Source: Chionis minor
Lineage: Eukaryota; Chordata; Aves; Charadriiformes; Chionididae
Direction of reading: 5' to 3'
Assembly: GCA_013398295.1 (NCBI GenBank)
Contig: VZSF01008217.1
Location: forward strand, 147,571 to 211,570
DNA: 64,000 nt
A program made the position numbers and the translations under genes. This document shows, piece by piece, positions 9,942 through 21,484 of the stretch. The number at the start of each line of letters is the position of its first letter. Positions within the stretch are counted from its first letter, which is position 1. The notes below the pieces were generated by a model. That model was given only the letters and a program-made list of their open reading frames with translations. It made no database searches and was not told the DNA's origin.

Positions 9942-12900
9942 GGGTTTTTTTTCCTGTTTACTTAGATAATTTTTTACTTCTAGCAATTTATAGATTTGTT
10001 AACACAGAAATCCCAATGCATAAGCTAGGAAATTGATTTTAAAATATCTGTTTAGCATTAAAGGCCCTTGAGAACTTCAGAAAGCACAGAAATTCACACA
10101 GAATTTCAGTTACATGAGTTTCTCAATAAAATTTTCTGATTTCTCTTTGTGCTGCATGAAATTCCTATTATCAGGAACTATTTAGTACTGAGTAACATTT
10201 TAAGAAGAAAATGAGTAAGTTAAAATCAATGCTATTTAATATGTGATTATTTGCCAGGCAGTCCTGCATATATATTCTTAAATTCAATGCAGCCTACTGT
10301 AGAAACAAATTGCTTGAAAGAAAACCTTAGAACCTGCTTTTCTAAGTGTGAGATGACAAAATGGATTTCAAGATTGTGTGTTTCTGCCATGATGTTTTGG
10401 CTTTTGGGCAGCTGTAGAGTAGCAACATAGTTAACGAAGAACTGGGCATGAGAGGACTGAAACTTGATGGACAGGTTGCCTGGGGAGTGGACAAACTGTC
10501 TGCATGGTGGCTGAAAGATACGCCACCCACAACACAGGTAAGGAAAAACAAGAAAAAACCCTTCTGTGACCTAAAAAGGTAACTATAACTTCCAACTGCA
10601 CAAATGTTTAATGTACACTAAGGATTTGTGATTTTATTGCAAATGAGTGTAGCTATTACAACTGCAAGCAAGGAAAAACTTGCAAGTGTAGATGTGTATC
10701 TCCAGTTTGACTGACTTCGTCTTGGTGGGACCTGGAATGATGTATAGGATGGTGACTGGCAAAGGTCTTGCTGTTTTAAGAAGTTTCATGTGCAGGTCTA
10801 ATTGTGGCTTCAGAAACTGTTTAGTAAACATGTAATAGTGAGAAGATGATAGCATGAGAGTCCTTTTATTTTTTTGATGTATGGCAATAGAGCAGCAAAT
10901 TAAGTATCACTATAACTTTTAAATAAGGGTGTGAGAATCATACTGTAAAAGGAATAGTAACACTAATTGGCCAACAGTAATCAAATACAACAGGCTTGGA
11001 AGGAAAGAAACCACTGGGGGAAAAAACCTCAGAAACCAACAGCTAGGAATAAACCATACACTTCTGAAACACTTGTAAGGTATCAAGGTAATGGATATAA
11101 ATTATTTTTAGTAGCTAAAAACTTATCCTTCAAAAAATTTGTGGGATCAAATCTTCTTGTGGGTCATTCCATAGATTTTTCTCATTTCCAAACATAAGCC
11201 AAAGTAAAAATGATGTATAAATATACAGGAACTTATCCTGAAGACTGATGCTGCTTTTGCACGCCAGTTCTCCGTCACAGCATCTGCAATCTTCTGGTGT
11301 TCCATAAAATGCAATAAAATCTTCTGCAATGGAGACCAGATAAAGAAAAGAGAGTAATGAGTTACATATAAGGAAAGTTAGCACCATTGTTTCTATTTTT
11401 TTGGCAACCATTTGAGATCTGGGAAAGGTTTGTACTGTGTCAAAATTGTATTAAACCAGAGTATGTAGGGTTGGGTGCTACCAAAATGTCACCAGGTTTC
11501 TCAAGTGTTCTAAGCTGTAAAACATCTCTGTTAAATGAATGCCCCTAAGAGCCACTGTAGATTGTGTCTATATGTAAAGTGTTAAACAAATGAGTTGTTT
11601 TCATTCCTGTGGAGAAACTTTCCATTATGGAGCAGGACAACGTGCAAGTGCACTGACTTGTGTCAGCAAAGATGTCGGTTCACGTTCTCAAGAATACACC
11701 TGTTAGTGCCCAATTGATTGCTTATGTATATACTGCAATGGGACACCCTTCTAATACTGGTTTCTTAGATTTTTAAGTCCTCTTAAAAATACGATTCAAA
11801 TTTGTCAGCTAAAGCTGGAAACAATTTTCTTTTAAAATGTTTACCACCTATTGTCTAGACACAAAAAAGAGATTTCTCAGTAACTGGGTTTCCTTGCTGT
11901 CTGTACAAAATATCATTAGGGATGAAACTCAGCCTGGCAAGAAATCAACTGAAGAAAAGCACATGCTGGGATTTGATGGCCTGCATTTAAACAATTAACA
12001 ATTTTTTTAATCACTTTCCACCATTAATACTTACTGTTTTGATACTTTTCTTCTTTATTAAGGTGTAAAGAATAAAGGATTAGATTCTCTTACAGAGGAG
12101 AAATTTGTATGTAATATCAGTGCAGTTATGTTGGTGTCAGTGATTATAAATGTGGCATGACAAAAAATCTCACTCTGTTTTCTTGCCTCCAAATATTGGA
12201 CAGGTGTTGTTTAGAAGTGCTTAGAGGGAAAATTCAAATGCAAACCAGAGACAATGAAAGTCACGTCTATGTCTGTGGAGAAGGTGGGGAAAAAAAGGGG
12301 GCACCTTAGTTCTACAGACTTATTTAATGGCAGGTGCCAAGACATTGATATTAAAGTACTAGTAGAAATTTGCAGATGTTTTGCTTCCTGTGATTTGTTA
12401 CACAGGAAACAGTGGGTGGTTGGACAATGACATAACCAGTGATATTCTGGAGAAAGACGAGCAGCTGTTGCAGTAGAAATAGCAGCTTTAGTAGATGAAA
12501 TCTTTACCTTTTCCTGATTATTTTGTTCCTCTTTGTGTTTGACATTTGAGTTAATATTGTCACAGCAGACTTGAAGGAAACACTTGAAGCTCTTGTCTGT
12601 AATTATGCTAGGGCAGAATCATATCAAACTGAATCAGTGATTTGCCTCTGGAAGTATGCTATTTTCAGATAAAATATTGCAGTACCTTTAACAGATATTT
12701 GTATAAGAAACATAGGTTGTAAAGGGTGAGAGAACAGTGTCTAAACATGCTGAGCTGCTCCGTATAGGACAGGTACAGGTCTTTCTACACTGACATGATG
12801 CTCTTGGATCAGGGGAACACTGAAGCACTGTATGAAAAATAAAACTAGCATTTCTGCTTTACTCTGTACTCAATCCTAACCTTAGCTGAAGGTCTGATCA

Positions 12901-15900
12901 AAGAATAAGTTAATGCTCAGGTGACCACTGAAGTGGTCAGCCTGCAACATAGCCTGTCAGGACCAGGCACACCCTGATTTTATCAGCCCCTGTCCATCTG
13001 GATCCAGCCCTCTCTATCCTCAGCAGTGGAAATAACCAGGCTTCCTACTTTGACACTGTTCCTAGGCTGTATTCCTAGAGCATCAGTTCCTGTCTCTTCT
13101 AAATTTACCATTGATTTTAACACAGCAAGAAATCAAATTTGAGCAATGAATATGAATGCAGGCATCAGGCCTAATTAATGATGCCATTAAAACATATCTT
13201 GGTACCTGCTGTATCCCACCTCTCTGTCAGTGCCATTTTAACCTCAACTTTGGCCCTAACCATGGCTTTGACTAGCAACCCTCTTTAGTCTCCAGAGTGA
13301 AGGTAGCTTATGCAGCCTGATGGCTCCTTTACTCCCTTTCACCTTATTCAGCTTTAGCTATTTTTATTTGGCTTTTCATGGTTATACCATAACCTCACTT
13401 GGTGATGTCAGTGAGCTGTTGAACTCCATGCATACAAATTCATGACACTGCGCGTGGACCTTCTCTTACACTCCCTTTCCCTCCAACATGTCCCTGCTGG
13501 CACACCCTGGGGTCCATCTTTGTGAGGGTTTTAGTGCCAGCAGCCTTCAGGTTCATTCTTAATCCCTGCTTGGTTGTACCTCAAGTGCTCATGCTCTTGT
13601 CAGCTCTAACTGCAGCTGAAGCTTTATGTGAGAACGAAGTTTCTAAACGTAACCACTTGATTCCCAGGCCTAAACCACACATACTGCCCCTTTCAAATTC
13701 AGTTCAAACTCTTACTCGTCTGCCATATATAATCTCAGCCTGTTCCTGAATTCGGTCTGATGGCTATCAGTTCTGTTTTTAAAAATAGACATTTGGTGCC
13801 CTTTGATGTCAGATGCAGTGTGAGTGTTACTCTCCTTTATGACTGGAGTCCTATACATGTTTCTGAATTCTGGTAGTATATATTTCACCTGTACATGTAG
13901 GGACACACAGACGCAAGGAATTAAAATTTGCCAATAAATTCTGTAGAGCTTAAGTAATAATTTCATTGTTCTTTCTAATTAAACCAAGTATGGGTAACCA
14001 AAGAGCAGAAATTTAGTTCAGTTCCCTGATTTTAGGGAACTGGAATCTTGGTGTGCCACAGTCTATTTATGCATTCACTTTCTACACTGCAAAGCTGTCA
14101 CTCCTAAAGAAATTTAAGTTTTGGTTGCTTTTAAAAAAAGTTGTATTTTTCCTTTTTTTTTTTTTTCCTGCTTTAAAGACTATTGAGTTTTTGTGGTCCT
14201 CCTCCTGTTGTCTGGGTCTGAACTGTTTTCCTTATAAGCCTGTTACTGCTTTTCCAGCCTTTCTGGGGAAAAAGAGAAAGGGTTATTCTAAATCCTATCA
14301 CAAGCTGAGTTATTCAGCAATTAAATAAATTCTTTCAATGATCAGCATTTGATCAGTTTTTTAACTGCTGTTTTCTGTATTCATACAATTTAATTCGGAA
14401 TGCTGTTTACAAAATGCTAAATGACAATTTGCTCTTGCAGGCCAGTAGAGACCATCAGTAACAGTTTCTGATGTCTTATGTAGGTTTTCTTTCTAACTTG
14501 GTAGGAAAAAAATCAAGCTGATGCTTTTCTGCCTTAGTTTTAATTGCTAATAAATGGCTCTGCTTGTACATCATGCTCTCCAGCACACATCAATTATCAT
14601 CTATTCTCTTCTGCAGGAGATGGCTAGAGGTGCCTCTGCTTTAAAAAAACAATGTTCTCTTCATCTTTAAGACTGATTCTGAGGAAAGATGTTCTAATGA
14701 ATCTGTCATGACCTGGTTGTCTTGGATATCCTAGGTACATGTTGATTTCCCCTTCAGTGCAAAATATCATCATCTGTGATCCTTTACTTATGTGTTAATG
14801 TGACCAGAAAAGCACAATCTGAGAAAAAAAGAAAAAATGACAAATTTTAAAACCAATTTTTAAGTCGAGCCTGACATAGTCTGTGTAGCTTCTATAGCAT
14901 AGGAACTCAGGAATTTTGAATTTTTGTATCTCATGTGTTTTTGCAGGAGGCTTTAGTATTATTGAATTCCCTGAAATGGTGATACTTTTAAAAACAAAAT
15001 TAAGTTCCTTAGATCCTTTTTCACCATATCTTTCTTGAAAGAATTTTCAGAGTCTGTGGCTCCAAACGTATTTGAGATTAAAATAAAAAAATCCTATACT
15101 ATCTCAGTCTCCTTGGATGGCTAAAGTTATTTCCCAGCACTTTGCCAGTAGCTGAAGTGATTATGGTTTTTAGCTCCTATTATGTCAGAACACAAATCTC
15201 AACCCCCCTTCAGTGGGGTACGATGAACTGATGAGGGAGAGGCTGTGGTTATCTTTCTAACTCTCACATACAACTTAGGATGTCTGCAATTTAGGATCTT
15301 TGGAGAGAACCTTCCCAATTAATCTGGAATCTCTGGAACACCCAGAGATTTGTGCACTGTTCTCACATAGGACTCATTGTTTCATAATAATTTAAAATAA
15401 ATGTAATGTAATAAATATAATGTAATATTATAAATTAAAATAATATAATTACAAAGATGTTTGTAATATTTTTTATAAGTGTTTAATATTAAAGGGCAAT
15501 ATACTTAGGCATAATGAAATTAGCAAAGAAATTATGTGGACAGTTGTTATTTCATTTGTGTTGATTTAATTTTGTAGAGTGTTATGGGTTTCCTTTACAA
15601 GCCAGAATTAGGGATTTGTTCCAAGCATTATCTATAAGACCATCCCTTAACAGATGGCCAAGATGGTGTGCTTATACTCTACCTCTGTGTACTTATTTGA
15701 TACTTATATCTTATGATTCTTTGCTGAAGTGTTTGACCTTGACTCGATATTTTCATTGCACAAACACTTATGACACGGTTCACTGTTAGCTGAAGTAAAT
15801 TCCACCTTCAGTGAGCAGTTATGGACTGTAAGCAAATCAGATTGGATTACCACAAAGGTACGAGAGGACAAGTCAGTGACTTGAAGTTCTGAATGTCCTT

Positions 15901-15954
15901 CAAAGTGATATTTCTATTGCTCTTGTCTGCCCAGCCACTTTGTTGACCACCTGA
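9942..15954. other. A+T-rich noncoding sequence
   Basis: Six kilobases show no recognisable gene, RNA or transposon. Contents worth noting are a 93-codon minus-strand open frame with a hydrophobic start (11130-11411, listed as a finding), a T run at about 14152-14167 and an A/T-only patch at about 15383-15451. None amounts to a supported gene. Confidence 0.5.
15383..15451. repeat. A/T-only low-complexity patch
   Basis: The sequence is built almost only of A and T with irregular AATGTAAT/ATAAT repeats. It is simple sequence and no function can be read from it. Confidence 0.7.
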
Positions 15955-17074
15955 TCACTTTAATCTCTGCTGGGGAGAGATGGGATCCACCTCACTAAGG
16001 GGCTGCAAAGATATTTTTGCCAATAGGTTGGCTAACTTTGTAAGGAGGGTTTAAAAAACCAGGAATGACATGAAAAGGAGAGAGTTACCAGCAGCCCTGT
16101 GAAGGAGTGATAGAGAGGGCTGATGAGCAAAAGGTCTGGGATGATGGGACAGGAAGGTCTCAAAAAAATTGACAATGTACCCCCGATGGAAGGGGATCAG
16201 GTCAGGGAACACCTCTGTAAAATGGACATACCTAAATCCAAGGGCCCTGGTGGGATCTGACCATGAGTACTGAGGGATCTGGCTGATGCAATAGTGGCAA
16301 GGCCACTATTGATAATCTTTGATCTGTCACGGTGCCTGAAGACTGAAGGAAAGAAAAAGTCACACCCATCTTCAAGAAACTAAGAAGGAGAACCAGGGAA
16401 ACTACAGGCTGGTCAACCTCAGCTTGATTCCCAAGAAGGTAATAGAGCAGCTGATCCTGGAAACCATTTCTAGGCACATTAAGGACAAGAAAATCACCAG
16501 AAGTCATCATGGTTTCACCAAAGGAGAGTCAAGTGGATTGAAACCTGGATGAATGGCTGGACACAGAGGGTGGTGATCAGAGGCACATATTCCAGTCAGA
16601 GGCCAGTAACTAGCACTGTATGCTAGGGATAGGTTAGTGGAGATGTTTAACGTCTTCATTAATGACCTGGATGGTGGGACAGAATGTACCCCTGGCAAAT
16701 CTGCAGATGACACCAAACTAGGAGTGGCTGATGCACCAGGGGGTTGTGCTGCCATCTAGAGGGACCGTGACAGGCTGGAAAAATGGACCGATAGGAACCT
16801 CATAAAGTTCAACAAGGAGAAGTTTGAAGTCCTGCATGTGGGGAGGAACAGCCCCATGCACCAGTGTATGCTGCTGGAAAGCAACTTGGCAGAAAAGGTC
16901 CTGGGGTTCATGGTGGATACCAAGTCGAATGTGAGCCAGGAACGCTGCAAGCAAAGAAGGCTAATGGTATCCTGGGCTGCATTAGGATTGTTGCCAGCAG
17001 GTCGAGGAAGGTGATCTTTCCCCTCTGCCTTGGCATTGGTGAGGCCACACCTGGAATGCTGTGTTCAGTTCTGG

Positions 17075-17377
17075 GCTCGTCAGTGCAAAAGACATGAGCA
17101 TACTGGAGACAATCCAGTGAAGGGCTACTGAGATGCTTAGAGGGATGGAGCATAGGAGGAAAGGCTGAGAGAGCCGGGGCCACTCAGCCTAGAGAACAGA
17201 AGGCTCAGGAGGGATTTATCAATGTGTAATTTAACAAATAACAGAACAGAGGCTGTAAAGAAGACAGAGGTGGGCTTTTTTCAGTGCTGCCCGGTAGAAG
17301 GACCAGAGGCAATGATCACAGAATGAAACATGGGGGGGTTCCCTCTCAACATCAGGAAACACTTTTTTTTACTGTGA
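17075..17377 (+). repeat. First copy of a 303-bp direct duplication
   Basis: It starts GCTCGTCAGTGCAAAAGACA and ends TTTTACTGTGA immediately before the N at 17378. The same sequence restarts at 17379, offset by 304. The only difference I see is A at 17307 against C at 17611. Confidence 0.97.
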
Positions 17378-17378
17378 N
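17378..17378. other. Single N: probable contig junction
   Basis: This is the only N in the window. It sits exactly between two nearly identical 303-bp copies, the pattern left when two overlapping contig ends are abutted rather than merged. Confidence 0.85.
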
Positions 17379-17681
17379 GCTCGTCAGTGCAAAAGACATG
17401 AGCATACTGGAGACAATCCAGTGAAGGGCTACTGAGATGCTTAGAGGGATGGAGCATAGGAGGAAAGGCTGAGAGAGCCGGGGCCACTCAGCCTAGAGAA
17501 CAGAAGGCTCAGGAGGGATTTATCAATGTGTAATTTAACAAATAACAGAACAGAGGCTGTAAAGAAGACAGAGGTGGGCTTTTTTCAGTGCTGCCCGGTA
17601 GAAGGACCAGCGGCAATGATCACAGAATGAAACATGGGGGGGTTCCCTCTCAACATCAGGAAACACTTTTTTTTACTGTGA
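17379..17681 (+). repeat. Second copy of the 303-bp direct duplication
   Basis: Near-identical to 17075-17377. After it the CR1 sequence continues normally (GGGAGACTGAGCAGTGGCAC), whereas after the first copy continuity is lost at the N. The second copy is therefore in the natural context at its right end and the first copy at its left end. Confidence 0.97.
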
Positions 17682-17851
17682 GGGAGACTGAGCAGTGGCA
17701 CAGGTTGCCCAGAGAGGTGATGGAGCCTCTATTCAAAGCCATCTGGATATGGTTCTGGGCAAGTGTCTGCAGGTGGCCCTGCTGCAGCAGGGGGATTGGA
17801 CAAGATGACCTCCAGAGGTTCCTTCCTATCTCAATCATTCTGTGATTCTGT

Positions 17852-18360
17852 GACTTTAACTTCTTTTCTCTGCTCTCCTCAGCTAATGATTTTCATGCTG
17901 ACTTACCATCCCCATTCTTCCCCACATCCTATTCTAATTTCCTTTCTAATTCTTCTTAGCCAAATTTATTCATTGTCTCCTTTTACTCATACCATGCACA
18001 TTCACTTTGGTCTTTTCTCAATGCTAGATGTATTTCTTCTGGTACACCTGGCTAACTATTCTGCCTTTCTGATCCTTGTGTCTTCAATTTCTTGTCCACT
18101 GTCACAGCAGTTTTATTCATAAGACCTCACAATTTGAAGCCTACCCTTGCCTCCTCTTGTCAGTTCATTTGTTACCTCCTTGTCCCTTACACCCCTTCTA
18201 GTATCTCAGATCTGTTTTTCTTCCCCAGTCCTAGACTCAGCATATGCATGCCAAACTTAGTTTCTTTGCCTTTTTCTTGTTACCCGGACTACTTGCTCTA
18301 GCCTATTACTATTCGAAGCCTTGAATAACCAGCCTCTGTACCCCCTACATTAAAACCATC
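17852..18360 (+). other. Pyrimidine-rich noncoding stretch
   Basis: The plus strand is strongly enriched in C and T for about 500 bp right after the CR1 tail. A 119-codon open frame (17763-18122) spans the CR1 tail and this stretch; its start lies inside CR1 3' UTR, so I read it as chance. No family is recognised. Confidence 0.5.
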
Positions 18361-20231
18361 AAATCTTTCTGTACGGTTTGACCAGCCCATTTTTTCTTGG
18401 TTCATGTGGTTGGATGACAAGTCATACATTTGCACTCTGGATCATGCCTGTTGCATACAGAATCTAATTTACTGGCTCTCTGTTAAGCATCTGGGAAATT
18501 TACTTCTAAATTGATGGCAATAAATTCTGCTAATAAATTTTCAGGGGAGAAGGGATATAGACCTCTCTTACACAAAGGCTATCTGAGAGTCAATATGCCT
18601 GTAGCGTAAAAAGCCTGTTTTCAGTGAAAGCCTTAGTCCTTTCCTAGAATATGGCCAAGTTATTTTGGTTAGTACTTTTCATAATCCGTTCCCCAGTGAA
18701 GATGTGATATGAAAGGTGTTATGAATAGTTTGACAAACTTATAAGCTATTGAAAATAAGCTTGTTGATGGGAAGTGCTTGGAATTGTTAATGACAGGGCA
18801 TACCACCATCCCCTCCTATAATGTAAGTTCTAAAGAGATTAAAGCTGCCTCATGTAATATTTTTCTTTATCAGGGTCTCCTGCAGACTAATTTTTATCAA
18901 TGAAACTGTTATTATGAGATGAGGTACTCTTTATTATTAGCACAGATGATTGCTTCTGTACACACAGTGGTAATTGTTCATGTACCATAATTGTTCATGT
19001 ACTTTTACAATAATTGTCTTATTTGTGTAGTTTATCTAAATAGCAGTTGTTGACAGCTGAATTATTCATTCTGAACTCATCAACAACTGATACCTTTTGT
19101 TGCCAGCTACTGCTATAAAGCACTGTGAGAACCGCATGGATGTTGGGAGCTGGATTTCCTGAAGCTACCAGCAGCTAGAGAAATCCCTGTCAGCTTGGGC
19201 CTTACTATTCATATCTTCCTGTGGAACCTGAAAATAGCTACTGCAGAAAACACCACCAGACTTTTACCAAGAGAAGATTTCATTATCAGATATCATCTTT
19301 TCTAATTCATTTTTTTCAATTACTTCCTCCCTCACCTGTACACCACTTTCTTCTATGGCTTTGCTGTTTTCTTCACATGAAGTGGCACCTTTTTCAAGTC
19401 AGGCATGTACTTTTAAAATAGGATGATATAAAATTTCCTGCGATGAGCAACAATCTGGGCTTCATTCCTGCTGAAGTACACAATTAATTCTTAATTCTAC
19501 ACATTTTACATGTCAGCTTCTGTCTCTAGATGTGTATATGAATTCTAAATTTTAGCCCTTTGCATTTACTTATTTTAAGAGGGCAAAGACTATAAGGTTA
19601 GATAAGAATGCCAAATGATTATTTATATTTCTTTTTTGCTTTCATATTTATGTAAAGCATTCATGGACACAGTCTGGCTTTTGGTGAAGTTGTTGGGAAG
19701 ACGTGTGAGCAACAGAGATTATTGCATTTGTTTTAATGCTTGGGAGAGAAAAATCACCATGAATGTGCAATGTGCAGACAGTGCAGTCAGAACATATACC
19801 CATATGTCAAAGAAACCATGTGATTGAAGTCAACAAATATGATAGCATTTTGATGGGGGAATTCAACAGAATAAAAGAAGATCCTATAAAATGATAATAC
19901 ACTAAGCAATCAAGCTTTTTGCCTCCAAAACGATGTAAAAAGAAAGGAGGGGCCACTTTAAGATCACTTTTATTTCCATCCCCACTGCCTTCTCTTCCCA
20001 CTCTCCCCACCTTCATTTACTGCGGAATAGCCAAAAACTGAAATTTCAAGCTGGAGCGAATTTGTTAGCTGTCTTTCATTCGTTCATCTTTCAAAGCACT
20101 TTAAGTAAGTCCACAGCTTGTAAACAAGAGAAATACATTGAATACTGATAGAGACAAGTAAGAATTAATTGGTTAAGATGGGCTCATAGGTTGTTGATAT
20201 TTAGAATAAGCTATGGACCTCCTTACTCTTT
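18361..20231. other. noncoding sequence
   Basis: No gene or transposon is seen. The only structured item is a small tandem pair at 18971-19002. Confidence 0.5.
18971..19002 (+). repeat. Short tandem pair, 17-bp period
   Basis: TAATTGTTCATGTAC occurs at 18971-18985 and again at 18988-19002 with no mismatch, separated by two bases. Confidence 0.85.
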
Positions 20232-21484
20232 TCAAAGAATCCCAGAATGGTAGATGTTGGGAGGAACCACTGGAGGTCATCTAGTCCAACTCCCCTGCCA
20301 AAGCAGGCTCACCTAGAGCAGGTTGGACAAGAATGCATCCAGGCAGGTTTTGACTATCTCTAGGGGAGACTCCACAATGTCTCTGGGCAGCCCGTCATAC
20401 TCAAAGTAGAGAAGATTTTCCTCATGTTCAGACAGAACTTAATGTGTTCCAATTTGCACCCATTGCCCCTTGTCCTGTGGCTGGGCACCCCTGAAAAAAG
20501 TCTGGCCTCATGCTCTTGACACCCATGCTTTAGATATTTATAAGCATTCATGAGATCCCCTCTCAGTGTTCTCTTCTCCAGGCTAAACAGAACCAGGTCT
20601 CTCAGCCTCTCCTCATAAAAGAGGTGCTCCATTCCCTTGATCATCTTTGCAGACCTCTGGTGGACTGTCTCCAGTAGTTCCTTGTCTTTCTTGAACTGGG
20701 GAGCCCAGAGCCGGACACAGTACTCCAGATGTGGCCTCACCAGGGCAGAATAGAGGGGGAAGATGACCTCCCTTGACCTGCTTGCTACACTCTTCTTAGT
20801 GCACCCCAGGATGCCATTTGCCTTCTTAGCCACAAGGGCACACTGCTGGATCATGGTCAACCTTGTTGTTCACCGGGACTCCCAGGTCCCTCTCTGCAGA
20901 GCTGCTTTCCAGCAGGTCAGCCCCTGACCTGGACTGGTGCATGAGGTTATTCCTTCCCAGGTGCAATACCCTACACTTGCCTTTCTTGAACTTCATCAGG
21001 TTTCTCTCTGCCCGACACTGTAGCCTGTCCAGGTCTTGCTGAATGTTGCCACTGCCTTCCAATGTGTCACAGCCTTCCAGTGTGTCAGCCTCTCCTCCCA
21101 GTTTTGTGTCACCAGCAAACTTGCTGAGTTTGCTCACTCTGTCCCCTCATGCAGGTCATTGATGAATATGTTGAACAAGACTGGACCCAGTACGGATCCC
21201 TCAGGAACATTGCTAGTTAAAGGCCTTCAACTACACTCTGTGCTCCTGATCACACAGTCTGAGCTCTGCCATTCAGCCAGTTTTCAATCCACCCCACTGT
21301 CCATTCATCTAACCCACACTTCCTAAGCTTTCCTGTGAGGATGTTATGGGACAGAGTGTCAAAAGCCTTGCTAAAATTGAGGTAGATAACATCCACTGCT
21401 CTCCCCTCATTCACCCAGCCAGACATTCCATCACAGAAGGCTATCAGATTGGTCAAACATGATTTTCCCTTGTTCACCACTCCC
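20232..21484 (-). mobile_element. CR1 LINE copy, 5'-truncated, RT C-terminal half to tail
   Basis: Read on the minus strand, the element runs from an RT fragment at 21480 to a diverged octamer tail (CATTCTGGGATTCTTTGA) at about 20232-20250. It contains RT motif A, the catalytic ADD-box remnant, the post-RT domain and the 3' UTR with the GTTGGACTAGATGACCTCC block. Three frames are needed to read it. Its 3' UTR and tail differ from the copies at 1966, 7587 and 41847, so it probably belongs to another CR1 subfamily. It lies opposite in orientation to the copy at 15955, about 2.4 kb away. Confidence 0.93.
20360..21480 (-). pseudogene. CR1 ORF2 remnant (reverse transcriptase and C-terminus)
   Basis: Three minus-strand open frames make up the remnant. 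21250-21480 encodes the SCLTNLI block and motif A, here YLNFSKAF (residues 33-40), with Asn where the family has the metal-binding Asp. 20826-21137 begins near the second catalytic box, here FAGDTKLG (residues 7-14), with Gly replacing one Asp of FADD. 20360-20860 holds the post-RT domain ([19 protein letters not shown], then [17 protein letters not shown]). Frame breaks plus two substituted active-site residues rule out a working enzyme. Confidence 0.88.

Larger units (their letters stand above)
15955..17850 (+). mobile_element. CR1 LINE copy with internal RT deletion and assembly duplication
   Basis: The element begins near GGGGAGAGATGGGATCCACC and ends with the octamer tail ATTCTGTGATTCTGTGA at about 17836-17850. 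In-between blocks include the region before the RT core (about 16240-16525, ending in an FTKGES block), the SADDTKLG remnant of the RT catalytic site (about 16700-16727) and post-RT blocks. After FTKGES the sequence jumps straight to a WMNGW block, skipping about 160-200 bp that holds RT motif A in the copy at 31600. Frames are broken many times. The single N at 17378 and the repeated 303 bp on either side make the true element shorter than it appears. Confidence 0.9.

Noticed and set aside
17763..18122. 119-codon plus-strand frame
   Set aside because: Starts inside a CR1 3' UTR and runs into a pyrimidine-rich stretch that is poor in stop codons on that strand.
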